Source: CAZVEV01 sp964625865
GTDB lineage: Bacteria; Planctomycetota; Phycisphaerae; SM23-33
Length of the DNA stretch: 43,921 bases
Reading direction: 5' to 3'
NCBI GenBank assembly: GCA_964625865.1
Contig: CAZVEV010000015.1
Span: 1-43,921, forward strand
A model generated the notes under the pieces. It saw only the letters and a program-made list of their open reading frames with translations, did not search any database and was not told the DNA's origin. Of the stretch, positions 25,306-32,693 are shown piece after piece; positions within the stretch are counted from its first letter, which is position 1, and every line of letters begins with the position of its first letter. A program made the translations under genes and the position numbers.

Positions 25306-28300
25306 ATGGCCGTTTCAACGGAATCTGACGTCCGCACGCACGCGCCGGTTTGGCGGCGGTATCTGGTGATGAGTCTTGTGCTCGTGGTGGTCGCGACCCC
25401 GGCGTTTGGCGCTGACGCGGCCCCTGCGGGACGGGCGCGGGAGATCCTCTCGGCTACGGGCGTAACGGGGGGGCTGGTGGTGCACGTGGGGTGCGGCGAT
25501 GGCAGACTGACGGCCGCCCTGGGGGCGGGCGAGGGCTTTCTCGTCCAGGGGCTCGATGCCAACGCGGACAACGTCGCCCGTGCTCGCAAGACCGTCCGGG
25601 CCGCCGGGCGGTACGGGCCGGTGGCGATCGATCAACTGACGGGCGCTCGCCTGCCGTACGCGGACAACATCGTTCGCCTGGTGGTGGCTGACGACCTCGG
25701 GGCCGTCGCGATGGACGAGGTCCTGCGCGTCCTGTGCCCCAACGGCGTGGCGTACGTCAAACGCGGCGGGCGGTGGGTCAAGACGGTCAAGCCCCGGCCT
25801 GGCGAGATCGACGAGTGGACGCACTACTTCCACGGGGCGGACGGGAATCCGGTGGCGCACGATTCGGTCGTGGGCCCGCCGCGGCGGCTGCAGTGGGCCG
25901 CCGGGCCACGCTGGTCGCGCCATCACGATCACATGGCCTCGCTGACGTCGCTGGTTTCGGCGGGCGGACGGCTGTTCTACATCTTCGACGAGGGGCCCAC
26001 CGCGTCGATCCAGCTTCCCTCGAAGTGGCGCCTGATCGCCCGCGACGCCTTCGGCGGAACGATCCTGTGGAAGCGAAAGATCGACCAATGGAACACGCGT
26101 CAGTGGCCCCTCAAGAGCGGCCCGGCCCACCTGACGCGTCGCCTGGTAGCCGTGGGCGACCGCGTATACGTGACGCTGTCGATCGACGCGCCGACGGTGG
26201 CGCTCGAGGCGGCCACGGGCAAGACCGTGCGGACGTACGCCGGTAGCGAACGGACGCGGGAAATCATCGTCAGCGACGGGATGCTGCTGGCGGTTGTCGG
26301 AACCCGCGCGTCGAAACTGCCCGACTGGCGGCGCCGACACAGCTACGTCTGGGACAACACGCGGCGGGCGAACAAGGACTGGGCCTGGACGGGCCAGAAG
26401 CGCCTGATCGCCGCCTACGACGCGGCGACGGGCAAGAAGTTGTGGCAAAGCGAGGCCCCGGTGGCCCCGTGTTCGTTGGCGGCTGATGGCAAGCGCGTGA
26501 TCTTCCACGACGGGGCGAGGATCGTCTGCCTCGCCCGCAAGACGGGCAAGCGGCTGTGGGCAAGCGAGCCGGTCAAGACCGCCATGCCCGTTCAGACCAA
26601 CACCGGCCCGCGAACGCTGATTCACGCCGACGTGGTGCTCACTTCGGGCAACACGGGTCAGATGGTGGCGTTGTCGGCCGACAGCGGCAAGACGCTGTGG
26701 CAGGCCAAGGCCGAGCCGTCGGGCCATCTGTCGCTGAAGGACCTGATGGTCGTGCGGGGCATCGTCTGGACGGCCCCGATCGCCTCGGGCAGCCACTCGG
26801 GCACGTACACGGGGCGCGACGTGCGGACGGGCAAGGTTGTCAGCACGTTTCCCGAGGACGTGAGCATCTACTGGTTCCACCACCGCTGCTATCCGTCCAA
26901 GGCGACCGACAACTTCCTGCTGACGTCGCGCAACGGGATCGAGTTCGTCGATCCGAAAGCCAAGCACTGGCAGACGCATCACTGGGTTCGCGGCGGATGC
27001 ATCTACGGCGTCATGCCCTGCAACGGGCTGGTCTACTCGCCGATGAACTCGTGCGGCTGTTATCTCGAATCGAAGCTCCACAGTTTTAATGCGTTGGCGC
27101 CGGGAAGAAGGAAGTTGACGGTTGAAGGTCCAAGGTTGAAGGAGAGCCCCCGCCTCGAAAAGGGGCCGGCGTATGGGAAGATCTCACATCTCACATCTCG
27201 AATCTCAGATATCTCGTCGCAGGCCTCAGATCTGAAATCGCAGAAGGCAGATGGGGACTGGCCGACGTATCGCCATGATGCGTCGCGCAGCGGCGCGACG
27301 TCCGCTCGCGTGCCTGCGGACCTCAAGCAGGCGTGGCGGGCGGTCATCGGCGGCCCTTCGACAGGGCTCAGGACAAGCCGGCTCAGTGCGCCGGTGATCG
27401 CGGACGGGCGCGTGTTCGTAGCCGCCATCGACGCGCATACGGTCCACGCGATCGACGTAGCGACGGGCAAGATCGCGTGGAGCTACACCGCCGGCGCCCG
27501 CGTGGACTCGCCCCCGACGATCTATCGCGGGCTGGCGCTGTTCGGCTCGGCCGACGGGCATGTCTACGCCGTCTCGGCCGCCGACGGGAAGCTGGCGTGG
27601 CGATTCCGCGCGGCGCCGGCCAACGAGCGGCTCGTCGCCCACGAGCAGGTCGAGAGCGTCTGGCCCGTTCATGGCAGCGTGCTGGTCGAAGACGGCGTGC
27701 TGTACTGCACCGCCGGGCGGTCGATCTTCCTCGACGGCGGAATTCGCATGATCCGCCTGGACCCGGTCACGGGCAAGCTGCTGGGCCAGACGCTTTGGGA
27801 CGAGCGAGACCCCGCCACGGGCAAGAATATGCAGACGTATGTCAAGAGCCTGCACATGCCGGTCGCCCTGTCCGACGTGCTGTCCAGCGACGGGACGCAC
27901 CTGTACATGCGGTCCCAGCGGATCGACAAGAAGGGGCGCCGCCTGGAGATCCCCGTCCAGGACGTCAACAACCAGCCCGCCGACGGGTCGCACCTGTTCT
28001 GCCAGATCGGCTTCCTCGACGACTCGTGGTTCCACCGGTCGTACTGGACGTACGGGCGGCGGGTCAGCGGCGGGTACGGCGCCTGGCTGCTGGCCGGGCG
28101 CGTCGTGCCGGCCGGGCGAATCCTCACCGTCGACGACGAGACCGTCTACGGCTACGGCCGCAAGCCCGAATACTACGTCAACGCTTCCGTGCTGGAGCAT
28201 CACCTGTTCGCGGCCGACAAGCACGTGACCAAAGAAGCCATCGCCCGCCTGAAGTCCGTCAACAACGCGATGAATCGGCGGTCGAGCAAGCGAAACGCCA

Positions 28301-29304
28301 ACTCGTCGGACTGGAAGCTCCGCCGCGAGTTCGGCGTCAAGGACCTGACGGCCGCTCGGTACGTGTGGCAGGTCGATCAGCCGTCGCTGCAGGTTCGCGC
28401 CATGCTCGCGGCGGCAGGCGCCCTGGTCGTCGCCGGCCCGCCGGACTTCATCGACGAGCGCCGCGCCTACCGCCTGCCGGACGACCCGGACGTGATCAAG
28501 GCCCTCGTTCGCCAGGCCGAAGCCATCGAAGGCAAACATGGTGGACAACTGTGGATCGTCGACAAGGCCACCGGCAAGCCGGGCGGGCGATATCGCCTGG
28601 CCAGCCCGCCGGTGTTCGACGGCCTGGCCGCCGCGGGCGGACGGCTGGTGATGTGCACCGTCGACGGATCCGTGACGTGCCTCGCCGCCCAGGGCCCCGC
28701 CGCCTTGCCTCGCCTCGCCGATGCCGAGAGCATCCACACGATCTCCGACGAGCCGACCGAGGCGAGCAGTCTCAGGCCCGCCGAGGTCGACGCCTCCGGC
28801 GCGTTCGACAAGGTCGCGGGCTGTGAGGTGGTCAAGTGCACGCTCGGCTATCGCCTGAGACCCAAGGGCGGCAAGAAGACCACGGGCGTGGCGCTGCAAA
28901 AGCTCAAGACGCCCCTGACGGGCGCCGCGACGCTCACCACCACGCTCAGCGTGCCCGGCGAGAAGGGCGTCCTGGTCAACGGATTCGTCGCCTTCGGGCA
29001 GGGGACCGCCGAGGCAAAGCTCGTCAAGTGCGGTATCCGCTTTCAGCCGCAAAAGGCGCAGATCACCCTGGGCCCCCTGACCGGCAAGGCGCCGGGGCGC
29101 GCCGCGGATATCAAGGCCCCCGTCGGCAAGCCGGCGCCCCTGACCGTTCGCGTGGACCTGACCGCCCGCACCGTGGTACTCACCGCCGGCGCCGCCACCG
29201 TCCGCGCCAAACTCCCCGCCGACCTGAAGCGCATCACCCACGTCGGCTTCTGCATGGACAACGCGGTAGCTGACTTCGCCCCGCTGAAGATTGAACGCGA
29301 ATGA
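25306..29304 (+). CDS. Exported methyltransferase-like/PQQ double-propeller protein, class I (M-A-B)
   Basis: 1332 aa. The ATG at 25306 has GGAAGGA 8 nt upstream and gives a signal peptide ending AFGA at residue 36. The M domain is the most intact in the window: VVHVGCGDGRL (58-68), GLDAN (82-86) and LCPNGVAYV (about 143-151). DEWTH (169-173) begins propeller A, which contains HHRC (about 525) and C-x17-C-G-C ending near 584. The linker at about 600-650 is translated simple repeats (TVEGPRLK; ISHLTSRISD). Propeller B begins DWPTYRHD (651) and carries PSTGLRTSR (683-691), an in-frame copy of a dispersed repeat. The C-terminal 165 residues form a beta-rich, concanavalin-like or DUF1080-like domain. 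The stop overlaps an ATG of the next gene and the pair is probably one transcript. Function unknown. Confidence 0.92.
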   Translation: MAVSTESDVRTHAPVWRRYLVMSLVLVVVATPAFGADAAPAGRAREILSATGVTGGLVVHVGCGDGRLTAALGAGEGFLVQGLDANADNVARARKTVRAAGRYGPVAIDQLTGARLPYADNIVRLVVADDLGAVAMDEVLRVLCPNGVAYVKRGGRWVKTVKPRPGEIDEWTHYFHGADGNPVAHDSVVGPPRRLQWAAGPRWSRHHDHMASLTSLVSAGGRLFYIFDEGPTASIQLPSKWRLIARDAFGGTILWKRKIDQWNTRQWPLKSGPAHLTRRLVAVGDRVYVTLSIDAPTVALEAATGKTVRTYAGSERTREIIVSDGMLLAVVGTRASKLPDWRRRHSYVWDNTRRANKDWAWTGQKRLIAAYDAATGKKLWQSEAPVAPCSLAADGKRVIFHDGARIVCLARKTGKRLWASEPVKTAMPVQTNTGPRTLIHADVVLTSGNTGQMVALSADSGKTLWQAKAEPSGHLSLKDLMVVRGIVWTAPIASGSHSGTYTGRDVRTGKVVSTFPEDVSIYWFHHRCYPSKATDNFLLTSRNGIEFVDPKAKHWQTHHWVRGGCIYGVMPCNGLVYSPMNSCGCYLESKLHSFNALAPGRRKLTVEGPRLKESPRLEKGPAYGKISHLTSRISDISSQASDLKSQKADGDWPTYRHDASRSGATSARVPADLKQAWRAVIGGPSTGLRTSRLSAPVIADGRVFVAAIDAHTVHAIDVATGKIAWSYTAGARVDSPPTIYRGLALFGSADGHVYAVSAADGKLAWRFRAAPANERLVAHEQVESVWPVHGSVLVEDGVLYCTAGRSIFLDGGIRMIRLDPVTGKLLGQTLWDERDPATGKNMQTYVKSLHMPVALSDVLSSDGTHLYMRSQRIDKKGRRLEIPVQDVNNQPADGSHLFCQIGFLDDSWFHRSYWTYGRRVSGGYGAWLLAGRVVPAGRILTVDDETVYGYGRKPEYYVNASVLEHHLFAADKHVTKEAIARLKSVNNAMNRRSSKRNANSSDWKLRREFGVKDLTAARYVWQVDQPSLQVRAMLAAAGALVVAGPPDFIDERRAYRLPDDPDVIKALVRQAEAIEGKHGGQLWIVDKATGKPGGRYRLASPPVFDGLAAAGGRLVMCTVDGSVTCLAAQGPAALPRLADAESIHTISDEPTEASSLRPAEVDASGAFDKVAGCEVVKCTLGYRLRPKGGKKTTGVALQKLKTPLTGAATLTTTLSVPGEKGVLVNGFVAFGQGTAEAKLVKCGIRFQPQKAQITLGPLTGKAPGRAADIKAPVGKPAPLTVRVDLTARTVVLTAGAATVRAKLPADLKRITHVGFCMDNAVADFAPLKIERE
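27111..27247 (+). repeat. Simple repeats inside the interdomain linker
   Basis: 27111-27150 consists of GTTGAAGGTCCAAGG-type units, the same as the intergenic repeat at 130-170 in opposite orientation. 27176-27247 consists of ATCTCACATCTC / CAGATCTGAAATC units, the same type as the intergenic tract at 3638-3697. Both are translated in frame between the two propellers. Confidence 0.75.
27353..27377 (+). repeat. Dispersed repeat inserted in frame (copy 1)
   Basis: CCCTTCGACAGGGCTCAGGA followed by CAAG, translated PSTGLRTSR. The paralogue at 1004-3373 lacks these nine residues (IGGKLTQPVVADGR against IGG-insert-LSAPVIADGR). An intergenic relative is at 12543-12568. Confidence 0.8.
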
Positions 29305-29327
29305 CTGAACATCCACAGGAGTATCCA

Positions 29328-32300
29328 ATGGCTTTGAATCTGAAGAGCGTCATTGCGGCCCGATTACATCTCGCGCTTGGTGTGTGCCTCCTGTTGGCCG
29401 GATTGAGCTTCCCACTTGGCCTTCATGCTGCTGACAGGGCCGGACTGATCGTGGTCGTCGATGCCGCCTCGGCGAACGATCTGCTCAAGCACACGCAGGC
29501 CCCGTCGAGCCTGGTCCACGGCCTGGTGCGAAGTTCCGCTGCCGAGACGAAGCTGCGAGGCGAACTGCTGACCGCCGGCAAGACCGGGCGCGTCACGGTC
29601 AGCGTCTGGGAGGGCAGGCGGATTCCGTTTGTGGACAACACCGTCAACGGGATCGTCTGCAAACAGACGACCGACGATATCCGCCGCGCCCTGGCGCCCT
29701 ACGGGTCGGCTGTCGATGTGGGAGGAAAGGTGCTCTGGACGAAGCCTTACCCCGAGCAGATGGACGAGTGGACGCACTACCTCTACCAGCCGAACGGGAA
29801 CTCGGTGTCCAAGGACATGCTGGTCGGCCCGCCGCGCCGGATCCGGTGGGTCGGCGCCCCGCGGATGCTGCGCCATCACGATCACCTGCCCAGTCTCAGC
29901 GCCATGGTCACCGCCGGGGGACGCGTCTACTACATCTTCGACGAGCAGAGCAGCGCCTCGATTCTCTTCCCCCCCAAGTGGAGCCTGATCGCCCGCGACG
30001 CGTTCAATGGCGTGGTGCTTTGGAAGAAGAGTATCCCGGAGTGGCACCCGCACTTGTGGCCCCTCAAGAGCATGCCCGCCACCCTTCCGCGCCGCATCGT
30101 CTCGGTCGGCGACGACGTCTACGTGACACTGGGCATCACGGCGCCCGTCACGCACCTGAGCGGCGTCGACGGCAAGCAGATCAAGGTCTTCGCCGGTTCC
30201 GCCAAGTGCGAGGAGATCCTCGTGACCGACGAGACGCTCTTTGCGCTGTGTCTGGTCGGCAAGGGTCCGTTGGACGATCAGGACCCCAAGCGCGGCTCTA
30301 CGGGCAAGGACCCGCGCGCCACGGGTTTCCCTCTCTTGAGGAAGCTGATGGGCAGCAACAAGTCGCCCCTGTGGCTGAACGCCAAGCGCCGGCTGATCGC
30401 CTATGACGTCAAGTCGGGGCGCAAGAAGTGGCAGTCTGATGGCACGTTCGCGCCCCTCAGTTTGGCCACCGACGGCAAACGTGTTTATTCCCACAACGGC
30501 ACGTGTGTTGTTGCGCTGGACTATCGTACCGGCAAGACGATCTGGGAGTCTCCGGAGATTCCCATCTGGGCCCAGTTCTACGCCAATTACGGCGCATCGC
30601 TGGTGGTGTACGACGACGTGGTTATCTTCTCCGGCGGGGAGAACTACGATTGGCAGCCGCCGGGCACGAAGAAGGGCGCAAACGATACGATGACGGCCGT
30701 CTCGGCAGTCACGGGCAAGAAGCTCTGGAGCGCGCCGCACCCGTCGTCCGGCTACCGAAGCCCGGAAGACCTCCTTGTCGCCCAGGGGTTGGTCTGGGCG
30801 CCGGATTCGATGAAGGCATCCCGTTCGACGCTCAACGGCCTGGACCCGAAGACCGGCAAGGTCGTGCGCACGGTCGATCTGAACCTGGGCCACGGGTTCC
30901 ACCACCGCTGCTACGCCTCTCGCGCTACCGAGAAGTACCTGTTGGCGTCCAAGGTCGGCATCAACTGCGTCGGCTTCGACGGCAAGAGCGTGGTCAATGA
31001 CCATTGGGTCCGCGGGTCCTGCGGGTTCGGCATCCTGGCGGCCAACAGCATGGTCTATGCCACGCCCGACCCCTGCAACTGCTACCCCGAGTCCAAGCTC
31101 AACGGGTTCGCCGGCCTGGCGACGGCCGACGCGGGTGTGACGGCGTACCGGAAGACGTCGGCCGCGGCGATCACGACCGAAACCGGCGAGAGCACCAGCG
31201 GCCCCTTGGCGATGGGCAAGGATGAGTGGCCCACGTACCGTGCCAACGCGGGCAGGACCTGCTCGACGCCCAATGCGCTGCCGGCATCCTTCAAGCCGGC
31301 ATGGAACGTCTCTATCGGCGGCCCTTCGACAGGGCTCAGGGCAAGTAAGCTCACCGCGCCGGTCGTTGCAGGCGGCAAGGTCTTCCTTGCGTCGGTCGAG
31401 GACAACCAGGTCATCGCCGTCGACTCTGCAAGCGGCAAGAAAGCCTGGATCTATGTCACGGGCAGTCGCGTCGATTCCCCGCCGACCGTGGTGGGCAGAC
31501 TCCTCTACTTCGGCTCGGCCGACGGGTACGTCACCTGCCTGAAGACCGCCACCGGCCACATGGTCTGGCGCCGTCGCATCGCCCCGACGACCGAGAAGAT
31601 CGTCGACGAAGGGCGCATCGAATCGGTTTGGCCCGTCCACGGTTCGGTGACGTACCACAAGGGCCTGATCTACGCCATCGCCGGACGCAACATGTTCGTC
31701 GACGGCGGGCTCACCCTGTGCGCGCTGGATCCGCTGACCGGCCAGGCCAAGTACAGCGAGGTCCACGCCCTGGCGCCCACGGCGACCAGCGGCATGAACG
31801 CCGTGCCGTCCAAGCCCGACGTCCTGTCGGCTGACGGTGACAAGCTCACCATGCGATCTCTCGTCTACGACCTGCAGTGCCGCAAGACCAAGACCGCCAC
31901 GCGCCACATCTTCGCGGTCAACGGCTATCTCAACGACACGTGGTTTCACCGCGCGTTCTGGACGTATGCGACGAGTTGGAGGGGCGGCTGCGGCGGATTC
32001 GGCAGCACGGGCAACGCCAACCACTCCGGCCGAATCATGATCTCCGACGGCGAGGACCTGTACGCCTACGGTCGCAGCAGGTACGGGTGGGGGTCGGCGT
32101 TCACCTACAACCTGTACAAGGCCCCAATGGGCAAGTCGACGGCGACCAAGACCCCCGCCCCCGCGCCGGCGAACAAGGGCAGGCGAGGCAGGAAGGGAAA
32201 GAAGCCCGGCAAGGGCAAGGGCGGAAGCAAGGCGCGCACCTGGTCCGTCGACATTCCCGTCCTGGCCCGGTCCATCATCAAGGCCGGTGACAAGCTGATC

Positions 32301-32555
32301 GTCGCCGGCCCCCGGAAGCTCTACGACGAGAGCGCCGCTATCCAGACGATGGAGGCCGCCTCGACGTCCAGCAAGATCGCGGCCCAGGCCCGGAACTGGA
32401 ACACCCGGGCCGACCTGCTGGTGATCTCGGCGGCTGACGGCAAGGTCGTCAAGACGGTCAAGTTCGACTTCGCGCCGGTCTGGGATGGAATCGCCGTCGC
32501 CGAGGGCGCCCTGTTCGTCTCCGGCACCAACGGTGTGCTGTACCGGTTGCAGTAG
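29328..32555 (+). CDS. Exported PQQ double-propeller protein with remnant methyltransferase domain, class I (M-A-B)
   Basis: 1075 aa. The ATG at 29328 follows AGGAG by 7 nt and starts a signal peptide ending LHAA. The frame is open from an ATG at 29301 that shares ATGA with the previous stop, but that ATG lacks a good site. The N-terminal domain (38-135) keeps the length of M but has lost the glycine loop: LIVVVDAASANDLLKH. DEWTHYLYQPNGNSV marks propeller A, with HHRC (about 526) and C-x17-C-N-C ending near 585. Propeller B starts EWPTYRANAGRT and carries PSTGLRASK (about 665-673), the second in-frame dispersed repeat. A Lys/Arg/Gly/Pro-rich insert (about 942-970) occupies the same blade position as in the gene at 173-3373. 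It is probably coexpressed with the preceding paralogue. Function unknown. Confidence 0.92.
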   Translation: MALNLKSVIAARLHLALGVCLLLAGLSFPLGLHAADRAGLIVVVDAASANDLLKHTQAPSSLVHGLVRSSAAETKLRGELLTAGKTGRVTVSVWEGRRIPFVDNTVNGIVCKQTTDDIRRALAPYGSAVDVGGKVLWTKPYPEQMDEWTHYLYQPNGNSVSKDMLVGPPRRIRWVGAPRMLRHHDHLPSLSAMVTAGGRVYYIFDEQSSASILFPPKWSLIARDAFNGVVLWKKSIPEWHPHLWPLKSMPATLPRRIVSVGDDVYVTLGITAPVTHLSGVDGKQIKVFAGSAKCEEILVTDETLFALCLVGKGPLDDQDPKRGSTGKDPRATGFPLLRKLMGSNKSPLWLNAKRRLIAYDVKSGRKKWQSDGTFAPLSLATDGKRVYSHNGTCVVALDYRTGKTIWESPEIPIWAQFYANYGASLVVYDDVVIFSGGENYDWQPPGTKKGANDTMTAVSAVTGKKLWSAPHPSSGYRSPEDLLVAQGLVWAPDSMKASRSTLNGLDPKTGKVVRTVDLNLGHGFHHRCYASRATEKYLLASKVGINCVGFDGKSVVNDHWVRGSCGFGILAANSMVYATPDPCNCYPESKLNGFAGLATADAGVTAYRKTSAAAITTETGESTSGPLAMGKDEWPTYRANAGRTCSTPNALPASFKPAWNVSIGGPSTGLRASKLTAPVVAGGKVFLASVEDNQVIAVDSASGKKAWIYVTGSRVDSPPTVVGRLLYFGSADGYVTCLKTATGHMVWRRRIAPTTEKIVDEGRIESVWPVHGSVTYHKGLIYAIAGRNMFVDGGLTLCALDPLTGQAKYSEVHALAPTATSGMNAVPSKPDVLSADGDKLTMRSLVYDLQCRKTKTATRHIFAVNGYLNDTWFHRAFWTYATSWRGGCGGFGSTGNANHSGRIMISDGEDLYAYGRSRYGWGSAFTYNLYKAPMGKSTATKTPAPAPANKGRRGRKGKKPGKGKGGSKARTWSVDIPVLARSIIKAGDKLIVAGPRKLYDESAAIQTMEAASTSSKIAAQARNWNTRADLLVISAADGKVVKTVKFDFAPVWDGIAVAEGALFVSGTNGVLYRLQ
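31321..31346 (+). repeat. Dispersed repeat inserted in frame (copy 2)
   Basis: GCCCTTCGACAGGGCTCAGG followed by GCAAGT, translated PSTGLRAS at the same loop of propeller B as copy 1 (27353-27377). Confidence 0.8.
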
Positions 32556-32658
32556 GCTGCCGACGAGAGGACATCGTACACTGCGAGCCCTTGCTGAAGA
32601 AGGTCACCCTCGACGTGACAAAGACCTGCTCGTCGATGTCCCCGGATCGCCATGCCCC

Positions 32659-32687
32659 TTGAGAATCCGCGGGATTGAGGCTATATT
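32659..32687 (+). promoter_or_regulatory. Promoter placing the start site on the ATG of the esterase-DUF1080 gene
   Basis: TTGAGA (32659-32664), 17-nt spacer, TATATT (32682-32687). The expected transcription start (7 nt after the -10) is base 32694, the A of the start codon. No ribosome binding site is present in the last 12 nt, consistent with a leaderless mRNA. Confidence 0.6.
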
Positions 32688-32693
32688 CCGTCT

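Noticed and set aside
29364..32024. 886-codon open frame on the - strand
   Set aside because: Shadow of 29328-32555, which has a signal peptide, ribosome binding site and clear homology to its neighbours.
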